From positions 186,001 through 250,000 of the forward strand of contig CAJNOP010000142.1 in assembly GCA_905250075.1 (NCBI GenBank): a stretch of DNA of 64,000 nt, read 5' to 3'. Below are positions 34,111 through 46,800 of the stretch, in pieces. Source of the DNA: Rotaria sp. Silwood1 (lineage: Eukaryota > Rotifera > Eurotatoria > Philodinida > Philodinidae). The position numbers and the translations under genes were made by a program. The notes under the pieces were generated by a model that was not told the DNA's origin, made no database searches, and saw only the letters and a list, made by a program, of their open reading frames with translations. Within the stretch, counting starts at the first letter, position 1. Every line of letters starts with the position of its first letter.

Positions 34111-35167
34111 ATGTTCGGCAAACAGATCATCAATAATGTAATCAAAAATGGTTATCCATGTTTGTGTAGTATAAATCTGTGTAAAAATATAAAAAAAGTA
34201 GTCAATGGGAAATTGACCATGAATTGAACGAATTTGATTGACAAATGCTCATACCTGAATATCTTGAAATGAGTAAGAAAAGAAAAACAGAATATAGTTT
34301 TGTTTCCATTAACATATCACTCTCATTAATTCAAAGCTATGCAGTTTGGTTTTGTAACATTATTTGTTGCTGTTTTTTCGTAAGTAAAGTTTATATGTTT
34401 CTTTCTAAGAATTTGTTTTTATGTAAAACAGATTAGCACCATTATTTGCATTGTTAAATAATCTATTGGAACTTCGATGTGATGCCTGGAAATTTTTAAC
34501 AAAATATCGTCGACCTACTCTATGTAAAGCGGCAAACATTGGCGTATGGACCGATACTCTTTCAATGATCTCTTATTTAGCTGTGATGACAAATGTGAAT
34601 AGAAATTTTCTACTAATCTATTTAACTTGGTATTATGTTTTAGGCGGCGGTCATTGCTTGGACATTAGAATTTATACCAAGATTAGCCTATCAGGTAATA
34701 GAAAACACAGGAACAAGTCTTGGTGGTTATATCAATTGGACACTTTCTTCGTTTCCGATTAATGCTTACAATAAAACAGGTACAATGAATCCAGATGTTC
34801 CATTGAATCTGACTTATTGTTGGTGAGAATAGCATTCAATTATTGTCTAATTATATTGATGAACAAATTTTGTTTTCTTCTTTTTTAAAGCTATCGTGAT
34901 TTTCGAGAACCAACTAGTCCGAACTATTCTCACACGTCACTTTATTAGCATATTATTGCTGTGCGTTTAGTATTTATGATCGTTTTTGAAAATATTATCT
35001 ATTTGACTGTTTATCTACTTGAATTGCTTGTTTCTGATGTACCTAGTGAAGTTGAAGAAGGCATTGATCGAATACATTATAATGCACAATACCATCAACC
35101 TTCTCCTAACAACCTAACTCAAGTAAAAGATGCGATCAAAGAAGTCATTAAAAGATCAAAAAAGTAA
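34111..35167 (+). pseudogene. Anoctamin (TMEM16) C-terminal pseudogene
   Basis: The pieces match the conserved C-terminal half in order: FGKQIINNVIKNG; QWEIDHELNEFD then PEYLEM; MQFGFVTLFVAVF; LAPLFALLNNLLELRCDAWK with RRPTLCKAANIGVWTDTLS; VIAWTLEFIPRLAYQ; YRDFREP; and VRLVFMIVFENIIYL, ending DVPSEVEEGIDRI. Exons are separated by short introns (for example 34594-34643 and 34823-34890). In-frame stops stand at 34239-34241 (TGA) and 34946-34948 (TAG, where the family has Trp in YWHI). The N-terminal cytoplasmic domain and first helices are absent. Intact family members are Ca2+-activated chloride channels or lipid scramblases; this copy cannot make one. Splice sites are still legible, so decay is moderate. 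Confidence 0.85.
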
Positions 35168-37813
35168 GATCAATCACGTGATTCATATAAAAGAAAAATT
35201 TGTCTGACTGTTAATTAAGGAAATACTTGAGATATTTAAGATCATTTTCACGCTTTAGTAAGCTATGTATCGAATATGGTAGAAAATTCTAATTATATAA
35301 AAAAGAATTCAAATACAAACAAGAAATAAGTCTTATCTTTTATCATATTGAGTGTACACTTAAAAAAATACTCGGACATCTATTAGAACATAAATAAAAT
35401 CTGCAAATAGATTTAATGCAAAATATCATGGAGATATTCTTTTCATCGCCAAACAAATACTTAAAAACAAAACATTTATAAAAGAACATTCGTACCATTT
35501 AGCTTCATATTTCTACCAAGATGACAAGAGTATAATTATTTCTTTTCAATTTTATGCTCTATTGAGTAATCAAACTGAACGAAATTCCATCAATAGTGGT
35601 TTTTCGAAGCGTCAGAGTAATCAACGAATAAGCATAGATTCTAATGGGATCAATACCAATCGGTCATAGAAATCTTTTTTTTTTCTTATCTGTGTACTTT
35701 TTCAAATAAATCGAATTCTTATTGAAAACAAAAGGTTTTCTTTTTATATCAAAAGTGTTCATGGTGGCGCCAATCTTTTTTTGGAGTAAATTACAAAACT
35801 CCATGAATTTACATGATGCATAATATAAAATCAATTGTTGTCATAGATTTGTATTTGAGTATTCATAAGAATTATTTGTAAAAATCCGAGTCCTATGAAT
35901 ATTAACCTTTATGAAATGCCAAAAAGTGTACACCGATTGAACTTACTTTGATATTAATCATCGAATGAATCAACATAAAAATGGATTGAAAGAAGAAAAG
36001 AGAATGCAGGATTTGGAGTAGATAATCAATTCACCACACTCAATACGAGTTGGTTACAACTAATAATAAACACACGATTGAATTTACAACAAAAATGATT
36101 TAGCATCTTGCTGAACTTTTCTCGACTTAAGAATCTTGAATATGCATTAACTTATTGTTGTTTAAATCAAACATTAAAAAAAAAACATCAATTTTCAAGC
36201 ATTTCAGAAACATTTTTGACAAAAGCGAATGAACTGTGTTAATACATCCGTCGCTGAAAAATATATTTCGGCTGAATACTCTAGAAGTTTATTAGAAGGA
36301 TGTGATGCCTACTCAAAGCTTCACACACACTCACAGGTAAAATATACATCAGAAAAAAAATAGGTAGGAATGAAAAAGTGAACAGAGAAACAGAATAAAT
36401 GAAATAAAAAATACATATGCATGCGTTCTTGTCGTGTTCTCGGCAAGCGCAGAACGGAAAATCCCAACACTCGCTCCTTTCTGTTGTTTTTTTTAAAAGC
36501 CATAGAAATTTAATAGATGATTCATTTAAAAAAATTTCATCTTTCTGCAGAATGAGTAAAAGATTGGAAACAACCAACACGCTTCGACTATTTATTACCT
36601 TTTTTTTGTTTCAAATAAGATTTATTCGTATAAATTTTCTTTTCGTTTGACGCTTACTTTTTATGCCTATTGATAGACTGCCATGTAATTGTGCAATCAT
36701 GGTTTTTTCTTACATCTTGAATTGTTATATTCACAGATTGCAAGGAAGTAGAGAACATAACTTCGCTGTCATTTTGATAAGGTGTACATAACTGTGCGTG
36801 TGAATAAGTGAATTATTTTTCTTATCTGTCGATAACGTATCATTTAACGTCTTTTTGTCAAGTCAGAGGTAAAGTATTCATCGATTTCTCCTCTTCATAA
36901 GAAAATGCTGCACAATGTACGATCTAAATGGAAATAATTTTAATAATTAACATTGTCAAATTTTCAAGAGATATTTCTCTTCGCTTAATAAATAAAAATA
37001 GTGCTTTGACTCATTGAGAATGTGATCAATCTGTTTTTGAGTAAAATGGAAATTTCCAAAATTCTCAATCAATGTTTATTTTTGAAGGGACACTGACAGT
37101 CATAAGGTAACTGATCATGACCGTGCAAATATCATAAAGATAAATAATCCATGCATTTGATTTCATTTAATAATAAATCCATAATATTTATGAAAGGTAT
37201 TCAGAGCTCAAAACCTCGGAACGAGAATTCTGGTTAATCGTAGTCAAAAAATTAAATCAAATTCGCTCATGCTTCACTTTTAAAGATTTCAGTATTTGTG
37301 AATAGTTTTCCAGACAATAATATAAACTATTCGATCGATATCACTCGAACAGTCGGTTTTGGTTAGATCTCCTTTGATCTTAAAATTTTTTCGCTTTTGG
37401 TTACAGGACTTCAAGAAGCTTTTTTGGTTTTTCTGCTTTAGAATTTCCAAAAAGTCGCTCTAGTTTCCTCCTTGCTTCCCATGAAATCCAGCCAGTTTTA
37501 GCAAAATTCTTCCGATCGATCATCAGAGTCAATCAAGTCTTTACTTCCATAAATACGAACCCAACAAATAATTGAAATAATTTTTCTGAATATACACCAA
37601 TTCTAAGTAATTAGGATGATCAACATTGACTAGAATTGATATAGGTTTATGTCATCATTTTGTAACAGTTCAATGAAAAAAGTAATTGATGATCATAAGC
37701 GATTATTTGCTTGTATTTTTACAACGGTTACATCCAGCTAAATGAAAATAATGCTAGAGCACTTCCATATTTAACGAAGGTTGTCATTTTCAGATTAATA
37801 CACTACACACACA
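35168..37813. other. Intergenic 2.6 kb, nothing recognised
   Basis: AT-rich. Overlapping short open frames at 36281-36650 on both strands show no family signature. The promoter of the kinase gene should lie just before 37814; no clear motif is visible. Confidence 0.5.
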
Positions 37814-40498
37814 ATGAATAATATGGACTATGTTCGAGACGGGCAATCTTCCGTCGATGAAGATAAAGAAAAATGCACGGAAGATCAAAATGTTAGTGAA
37901 CCAGATCAAAATAAAACATTAATGGAAGAAGAACAACTATATTTGCAAGCGGCTTTTCTATGTAAGTCTTAAATCAAAGTTCTTTTATCAAGAACTCACT
38001 GTGAAAAAAATTCATGTGTACATTACTGATTTTTAGCTGATGACATACAAATTGTAAACCCATTGGTTGATAATGATGGAAATGAGTACTTGCAACTTGT
38101 ACCAATGGATGCGGCATCATTGATCATCGATCGTGAGATTCAACAACCTGTTGAATATGGTAAGTTTACAAGAAAAGTCTTGCATAAACATTTGAATGTA
38201 TACATCTTAACTTGTTTTATGTTTATTAGCTGCAGATGTTTCCAACAAATTTGGTACCACTCAACCAATTACCACTGATGTTAAGACACAATCAGACAAA
38301 ATATCGATCAAAGCCAGGACTCGAAAGAAAAGTAAGAATTTTCTCGGCTGTATTTTCAGGATTATAATGCTAAGCTATAGATTTCTACTATTTATCTGTT
38401 AGAAAATGTTGACAATCCGATTTTTATTTATTGTTCTTGGAAAAAAAACCCATTAAAATCACATATTATTTTTGAGATAGTTTAAAGTCGATGAGTTAGA
38501 AGCAGAAATAGACTTAGTTAATTTGACTCTAATTGATATTTTAAAACTATTTTAATTGAAAAAAAAGGACTCATTATCAATGATCGGTTTATTTGATTGA
38601 ATACGTTAAATAGATTCACCTTTCAATAGGACAATTTAAATTCTTATCATGTCAAAAACTTTTCAATAGAATTGATTTTCAACTAAAAAATAATCGTCTA
38701 TTTCGATATTTATGAAGAGATTTCCATTATCATGTGATGTATCATAAAAAAGATTGATGATTATTGTTCTTTCTGATTCTAAAATAATAGAGCTCTTGAC
38801 AAAACTAATGTTTTGACTCGGGTACTTATTGAATCTCTTAATCTTTTAAGAGCAAATAATCGTATTTAGCATATTTTTTTACGTTAAGGACAGAACATTA
38901 AAACTTCAGCTTAGTACATGTTTTCATGATCATTTTCTGTACAAAAACATCAATTCACGAGTTATTCTGTTGGCCATATCTATCGTAAGAACTCAAAGAA
39001 TAATATTTCGAGGATATCAATTATGAAATTGATCATTGGACATCGACTTAAAATATAATGTATGTTATTTAGTTTTAGCAAGCCAAGTCAACGCTTTATT
39101 GAAGCTCGACGAGTTGGAAGAGTCAAAGCAATATATGTAAGGCATCTTGATTAGTTAAATTCTTTTTCGTTGAAGTGTGTTTTCAGATGGGAAGCGCCCC
39201 CAGAATCAGCCGAGCTCATCTATAACAACCGAAGAATCCAAGTCAACGTGAAAGATTTTAATGTCATTCGATACCTCGGTCAAGGAAACTTTGGCTCGGT
39301 GGATAGCGTCAGTATTACAGGACATCCTGACGTTCGTATGGCCGTCAAAGTAAGTAACTTCTATGGAGAAATATTTTCAACGATCTGATTGACATTGAAT
39401 TTGTACAGATACTTAAAATCTCGTTTAATTTTATTTCACTCATTTTCGAAAGTCTATCAACGTATAAGAAACATCAGATTTTTACTAATCAATAATTTCG
39501 AAAAAACTCTATTGTCATATGAAAAAAATAATGTCTTATTTGTAGCGCATTATACTGTCAACAAAAGAAGAGCGAGCCTCTGTAAGGCGCACTGAACTGA
39601 AAATGATGCAAGAATTGGCCTCTGGCGTTTGTCCACATATCATTTACTATCATGGTGCAATGATTGATATAGTGAGTTAAACCTCATCTCTCTTTTGTAT
39701 TATAATGTTCTTTTTCCAGAATCATAGTGAACTGTGCATTTGTATGGAGTTAATGGATACAACAGTCAAGAAATTCTACGAAACTATGCATCTACTGGGA
39801 GACATTCCTTCTAGCAATCTTGACCGTTTTCTGTGTCGTCTGATCCACAATGTAAGGGTTACTTTCATTATTTTATATTCATTGATTTTCTCTCTTTCAC
39901 ACAGATTGCTTCAGCACTTGGCTTCTTGGAACAAAAAAACTATCTTCATCGAGATGTTAAACCAGAGAATATACTTTTAAGCATCCTTGGATTCTTTAAG
40001 CTAAGTGATTTTGGTACCTGTTGCGAAATTAATGAAACGAATTCGGTGCAGAGCGGTGTTATGGGCACTATAGCCTATTTTTCACCGGAACTTGTTCAGA
40101 CACCGCCGAAACCGAGCTCTATTCAAAGTGATATGTGGGCTTTAGGCATTACTTTGCTTGAAATTGTCATCGGTAAACATCCGTGTCTTGCTTCGGATGA
40201 GTCTGATCAGTACTGGAAAATTGCAGCGTGGAATCCCGAAGTTCTCACGATGATCATCTCCAACCATATGCAAAAGTTTATTTTACACTTGTAAGTATTT
40301 CTATCTAAACCATCATTCTAATTATTATTATAATTTTGAACTTTTGATAGATTGAGGAAAGAATCTGAACAGCGGCCTGGTTCTTACACCGAGATTCTCA
40401 ATATGCCTTTTATTCGAGATGTACCCGAAGAACCAACCAATGATGAATGTAATTTTGTTAATGATATAATTCAGATTAGTCATGAATGTGCCGGTTAA
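37814..40498 (+). CDS. MAP kinase kinase (STE7/MAP2K)-like protein kinase, 9 exons
   Basis: Exons: 37814-37961, 38037-38159, 38230-38331, 39073-39136, 39187-39349, 39546-39671, 39720-39851, 39905-40290, 40351-40498. All phases agree, giving about 463 residues. The kinase domain spans about 165-445: glycine loop LGQGNFGSV (177-184), Lys200 in MAVK, CICMELMDTTVKKFY (close to the MKK3/6/7 motif ICMELMDxSLDKFY), catalytic HRDVKPEN (Asp303), DFG (Asp321), and GTIAYFSPEL at the P+1 loop. The activation segment has Ser/Thr residues (NETNSVQSGVMGT) but not a clean S-x(3)-S/T match. The N-terminus (about 145 residues) is acidic and shows no docking motif I can name. The likely role is a cytosolic dual-specificity kinase of a MAPK cascade. 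Intron 3 is 741 bp, the others 45-200 bp. Confidence 0.85.
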
Positions 40499-42546
40499 AA
40501 CCAAAGAATCGATGTTGTGATATCAATACAACAAAGCTTTGATTGAATTGTATAGAATCTGAACCCACATATGTCCAAAAAACCTAAACAAATGTTATAT
40601 TTCTTTTGACATTTGCTTCCAATTAATAATATATGGACATTGTTCAGGATTTGTCCAATGTGTGTGAATACGTCATATATTGTCTTTCTGTTTACAAACC
40701 ATAATATATGATTCGTTGGTTTTTATTGTTCTCTTGTACGTGTGTATCTAATGCATATACGCATTTGTTCTTTCATATTGCGTATGCTACTAACTTTTTC
40801 TATTGTTGTCATCAAACACATATATGCAAAAGTATATTTTCTTCTGAAAATACTCATGCTCTCTTGTTCGCATTTATTTCTTCTGGTACATTTACAAAAT
40901 TATTTGAATTGAATAAAACCGAAGATACTTGTTCACTTTCGACATATGCTCTCACCCGCACTCTTTGATGTGTGAGCGTTAAATACGCCAATTAGTGTAT
41001 GGAATATGTTTAAAGTGAACAAGCACCACCAATACTTTAGTATATCAGTAAATTTTTGCATTGCTGAACTTAAGAATGAATTCCAATATTTTTTTTCAAC
41101 GACTTCGTAAACATACTTTAGCTCAAAAGCATTTAATGGAGGAATTTTGAACAAAGAAAAACTTGAAAAATAATATGGAGTTTATGTTCCATAATCTTTA
41201 TTATTTTTCCTAAAATGTCTTGATCAGCATAGTTTACATTTATATATATATATATCATTTGTTTGCGCATAGTTTTGGTTAACAGAATGTTGAACTTCTT
41301 AAAAGAATCTGACACTAGATGTCTTCTGCTACCTTTTTTTTGTATGAACTAACAACTGAAGATAATGTAACTGCAAACTAAGGAGATTGGTCATAATCAA
41401 ATCAAATGAATGCTCTTATTTGCAGACTAATCAATTTAAGACATGAGTCGCCAATAGCGCACGTAGACTGAAACTTTTAAATTCCAAGATATTTACAGTT
41501 TGTTATGTGCCCACACTACGAAATTTCATCAACACTTTGTTTTCTTTTTCGTCATGGATGGATGGAGTACGACTATTCTTATAAAAGAAAACAATATCAC
41601 GCATATTAAAAACCAAATTCTACGAAGTCTAGATCAACATTTTTTTAATCATAAGGGTAATAAACAAAAAATTCTGGTTGCTGTCAAATTGCTTTGAAAA
41701 ATGTGTGATATTGTTTCTTCTTATGTGAATAGTCGTGTTCCATTCAACCATGACGAATAAAAGAAAACTAAGCGTTGATGAAATTTCGTAGTGTGGGCGC
41801 GTAACAAATTGTAAATATGTTGAAATTTATAGGTTTCGGTCTACGTACGCTATTGGCAGCTCATTTTTAATCAGTTGGTTTGATATTAAGAACATTCATT
41901 TGATTCTACTATTATCAAACTCCTAAGCTTACAGTACACGATCTTTTACTCTAATCTATATAAGGTTTGTGGTGTCTTTCTTTACTATGAAATACATTTG
42001 GAAATAAAGTATCAGTCAATAAACAAAAAACAGTGAAGCATTTTGTGCAGTTATGTCAACATGATAGCAGTTGGTTTGCAAACAGTTAATCTTTTTGATT
42101 AGTTTCCGATTTTCTAGCTTTTCATCTGGCAAGTCGGGTTAAAATACTAGAAGCGATTCTTTCCTTCTTTTCTTAATTGTTCACAGAAAGAATAAGAAAA
42201 AAGTGCGTGTTTGATTCAGACAAGAAAAAAATAGAGACACTACTGATTTCAAAAAGAAATGAACAATTCTGAAAAAGTAAAATTTCAACCGGCAAAAGCT
42301 TACTAATAAAAATTACAATGGGCAATTGCCTATTTGCCCCTCCCTTGTCTACGCCGCTGCTGCGCAGAACATACTGAAGACAACAACACGCCATGTTAAC
42401 ATGTTTTTGTTCTATCGCAAACAGAAAAAAAGCTTTTTTTTTAAGTGTTCTTTACAAGCTCTATAAGAGTTACAATCCAATCACGTTTCGTTATTTCTCT
42501 TCCATTTTCTGTCAACGGGTTTTATTTTAACATCATTGATTGAAAA
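40499..42546. other. Intergenic 2 kb with one hairpin MITE
   Basis: Besides the MITE at 41443-41864 there is a short TA microsatellite (about 41240-41256). Nothing else was recognised. Confidence 0.55.
41443..41864. mobile_element. Hairpin MITE, 422 bp, arms of about 150 bp
   Basis: The left arm begins ATGAGTCGCCAATAGCGCAC and runs through CACACTACGAAATTTCATCA to ATTCTTATAAAAGAAAACA. The right arm (about 41700-41864) is its reverse complement with roughly 10-15% differences. The loop is about 100 bp. No transposase. The target duplication is not evident because flanks are AT-rich. Divergence between arms suggests it is not very recent. Confidence 0.8.
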
Positions 42547-43090
42547 TGACATGTGCTACTTGTGCTGTTACATCTGAGAAAGCAAGTGTTGGCGTCTCTT
42601 TATGTCATGACTGCCACAAAGATTTTTTGTCGCCAGCACTTCAATGAACACCACGATTCTTTGATTGGGAAACTTGACGAGTTGGTTATCCATCATAATA
42701 CATTTCAAATTGATATCAATGATGACGGATGTTTAAATATTTTTCTCCATAAAAATGAATGCATGGGAAACAGAAACAATAACTAGGATTCGAACCACAG
42801 CAAATGATACAAGAACATCAGTGGAACAACTACCAACAATCTTTAAATGTATGACTTCATTTGCCAATGAACTTAAAGAAGGATACGAAGAAGAAAACTT
42901 CACTGAATCAGATCTGTTGCATAGAAAGAAAGATCTGAAGGAGATCAAAGCTATTCTGGACGCTATCGTAGTTTTCATAGCTAACAATGATCAACTAAAC
43001 TGGAAAAAATTCCTTCGATTCGTTGATAGCTGGATCAATGCTTTTGATCTTCAGCAAGCGTGTGGTATGTTTTCGAAAGAATGGATCTAA
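42547..43090 (+). pseudogene. B-box-type zinc finger plus coiled coil, truncated and frameshifted
   Basis: It starts MTCATCAVTSEKASVGV. The pattern CATC...LCHDCHKDFCRQHF...EHH fits a B-box zinc finger, then SLIGKLDELVIHHNTFQI. To read through, one T of the T6 run at about 42627 must be ignored, so the copy has a one-base insertion (or a sequencing slip). After a second break a helical, probably coiled-coil part follows: WETETITRIRTTANDTRTSV to KEIKAILDAIVVFIANND. The gene then ends at 43090 without the C-terminal domains (NHL, SPRY or others) usual in TRIM-like proteins. It lies 0.7 kb before the large ATPase gene in the same direction, but nothing links them. Confidence 0.65.
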
Positions 43091-43805
43091 TAGATTCTGA
43101 TAATTGTGAAGTGATAATTTAGATAAATTTGATTAAGAAGCCAAAAGATTTGACGAAAACGTAGATGCAATCAAGGCACTTTTGTTACGGTGCGAATATC
43201 CGTAACTACCCTGTGCGTCAGACTATTCTGGGGACATACGTTTTAAGCTAAAGTTGATCATGTCATTCAGGCTAAGTCTGAAATGTCTTCGGCTCAGTTT
43301 ACGGATGCTATTGAACTTGTATCCAACCTTCATCAATGGTAAAAGTAAACTCATCAGCCCAACAGAAACTAGTTCCTAACTGACAACTACCCGTTTCAAG
43401 TATGTTTTCGCCTTATGCAATTCTTCATTGAAAAGCATTTCTGTTTAGGATCCAAAGACGCAATCAGAAGTAAAGACCGATACAATTTAGGGTGTGGGTA
43501 TGGAGATGGATGAGTGAAGTGAAAGTCCACATTTACACTGGCCACATCTCACATCCACATCCCACCGTCCTTGAGCTAGATGCTAAGTTTAGTACCTTGA
43601 CGCTGTAGTGATTTAAAAGAAACTTTTTCACGTCAAACAATAGTATCAGTAGTCGTGACGCCATTTAGATTGACAGTATTTCGACGTTTTCGAAACTATT
43701 CCAAGAGTTTTGAGTTGAGATCGAGATAGAAAATATTACTGTTCCAATGAAAGATAAAACATTGATATCTGTTGATGTAATTATGACACATTTTAGATAA
43801 AAAAC
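43091..43805. other. Intergenic, one telomere-like element
   Basis: Contains the TGTGGG-type element at 43488-43566. The start region of the large gene follows ACATTTTAG, so a non-coding first exon upstream is possible. Confidence 0.5.
43488..43566. repeat. Telomere-like inverted element
   Basis: TTAGGGTGTGGGTATGGAGA is followed, after about 25 bp, by CCACATCTCACATCCACATC and CCACC. Confidence 0.75.
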
Positions 43806-46800
43806 ATGACTGAGTCTCCTTGTTCGTGTTGTCAACTTTTCGGCAAACCTTTAGCGCGAATCAATTTTATAATTATAACTGGTTCACCAGACAGTATGAT
43901 GTATCAACGAGTCAAACACCTGGTCGCACACTATTCAGGAATAAATCCGCCAGCTCAGAAGACCAATTACACCAACTATGAGTCTTTGATGACTATCAGC
44001 GATCAGCTCTTCAATCGTCAAACCCAAACAGAAGCCCTCGATCCGTCCGCATTGATTTCCACAGAGAAATGTTGCCATGGATTCGAGGTTCTTCCAATTC
44101 ATATAAGTGATGTATCGAATTCTGCTCAATTACAAACATTTAAAAAAACTATTCTGGGTTTACTTGAACCAAAAACTGACACAGACATAGAAGATAAAGA
44201 TAAAAAAGCGGAGCCTGCCAATTGGATTATGCTGAAGGGATCTTTGTGTTTAGAGCCCGCATTACTTAATGTGTTTCTTCAAGTAAAAGATGAGAATCTT
44301 TCATTGGTGAGCTTCACTTTCACGGTTCTTTGTTTACTGGTCAACGAACAACGACTCTTTGAGAATTGGATATCCCTTACTCAATCTATTGAAGAATATC
44401 GCACAAAAACGTACCCTGAATATGATGAACGCATCAAGAGATTCTTCTCTTTGTTGCACTCTTCAAACTATCTCCAACAGAACACATTACTTGTAGAAGA
44501 AAACAACGAATTAACAGATAACAAGTTGCAAGACTTATTAAAAGACCTCTTCCGAAATCAAACATCCAAATACCGAGCCATCCATGATCGACTCCGTTCT
44601 GATATGTTCAAATTATTACAGCCTCGCCGTCGAACAGTACGTGATATACGTGCTGTAAGAGGTTATTTGCAGAAAGATTATCAAAGGAATGCTAGTGATC
44701 TATTAAAACCACTTCTTAGTAATCTACAAGAATCCAGCACGTCTTCAAATGCTGCTCGTCAGGTAGTTCAATTGGTGCTCGATGAATTTGAACGTATGAG
44801 TGACGAAGAAAAGCGAGCTTACTATCGACAATTAATGTGCGGTTTTCGATCCACTGATTCCAAAAATTCTAATACAATTACGGCACAAATGGTTCATTAT
44901 GCTCTTCGGTTGCTTGAAAATTATCAGGACACCTCAGTACCACTTATTTATTCGATCATTCTGGTGATTTGTAGATTAAGTCGTCATTTTGTCTTTCGTC
45001 ATGAATTATTTAATAATACTCCTGAAATATACACATTGTCTATGGTGCTTGTTACTCAACGGCACTATGCTCTCACTATGGGTGGTCTTCGACTATGTTC
45101 AACGATTCTGAATGCTGATCTAAATGAACATAAATATGCTATTGCTTATTTAAAACATGATTCATTAGCATCAAGAAAAATCTTAGATGCAATCAAATGG
45201 TTTCTATCACCTTATGCAACACTACAAACTCTCTGGGAACAAGAATCAGAGCAGAAGCCAGATTCCGAGTAAGTCTGATTGTCTTTTCTGACTCGGCATC
45301 AATCTTCTATGATTAGGTCGAATAAGGAAAACTCACTAATAAATATTGCAGAAAGACAGTGTTTTCGACATGCTAGCATCTTACTTGAACAAGCCTGTGT
45401 GCGAAGCCTTGCCTCTTTATTCTATGGTTCAGCGGATCATTGTCAGCAAGTGACAGAAGATGATATATATCAAATTGTGGAAACGATTGATGTCTTGGCT
45501 GATTCTCGCATGACTAGTTGGCATCAAAGAGCAAGTGGATTTCGTTTGAGTGTTATGCTTATCAGTGATCTATGTGCTCTTCTAACACCGATTCTTTTAT
45601 ACAGTCCATGTTCCATTAGTTCTGCTCTGATAAATGAAGATCGTTTACTGTCAACGATTCCAAGAGCTATTCTAATGTTACTGAGAAGTGGTGCTAATAA
45701 AGTCGAGCAAATAGATACATGCATTCGTTTCTATACGAAGTTCGTGCAGTCAAAATACAAACAATCTGACTCAAGTGATGATACTGACGATGAAAAAGAA
45801 AGTGAAACATCGAAGGTAATTACATCTGATTCGGTTACTAATCCACTCGCGTCTTTATCTCTTACTAAAGATTTAATTTCATCATATTATAATTTGTATC
45901 AACAATTTCAAACATCAGTTTCACTAGATGAAAAATTAACACAACAAGAACAAATTCAAAATTTGTTCAATACAGAATGGAAGAAAATTGACACATTACA
46001 ATTAAAACATGATTATGATCAGCTCAAACAAGCGCATCAATCAGTGAACGAAGAATTAGGACAGTTAAGAAGTGAACTGCAACGTAGTCAACTCGAACAA
46101 AACCGATTAAGAAAAGAAAATTTACAATTGAATCAGCACATAGATCGTCTCAAATTAGGAATATCGACAGCCGTTACTATCTCATCAGATGTTTTAACTC
46201 AGGTTTTGGCTAAGAATAATACCAATGATCAAGAAGATATTATCAGTCAATTACAAAACCTATCTCCTCATGAAATTACTGCCAAACAAGCTGAACAATG
46301 TATTCGAGAAATATACCATCGACGAACAACATTCGACGATCATGATATGCGAAAGTCTATTTGTGGATCACTCAAACATCTTGGTTCTGATCTATATAGC
46401 TCATCAGTGCATTTTCTTCATGAATTGATTCAAGTTAGTGCATAGTAGTTCTTCCTTTTTTTTATTGATCTGTCTCGTTTTAATAGAATGCTGAAGATAA
46501 TATTTATGATTGTGCTATTATTCCATGTTTACGTATTGAACTTAATCATGATTATATTCTTTTATCCAACAATGAACAAGGTCTTCGAGCACCAGATGTT
46601 TTAGCTATTTGTAGCTTGGCTGTTAGTACGAAGACAATCGAGCAAAAACATATTGGTGAAAAAGGTGTTGGTTTCAAGTCAGTCTTTGCTGCTTCTAATC
46701 AACCAATGCTGATTTCACACGCCTGGAAATTCTGTTTTCAGGTACCAGGTGTTGATGCCATGTCATATATTACTCCATTATGGATCGATAATATTCCAGA

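Noticed and set aside
37814-43090. Possible link of the kinase or B-box gene with the large ATPase gene as one transcription unit
   Set aside because: Each has its own start, stop and terminal exon, and 0.7-3 kb of non-coding DNA separates them.
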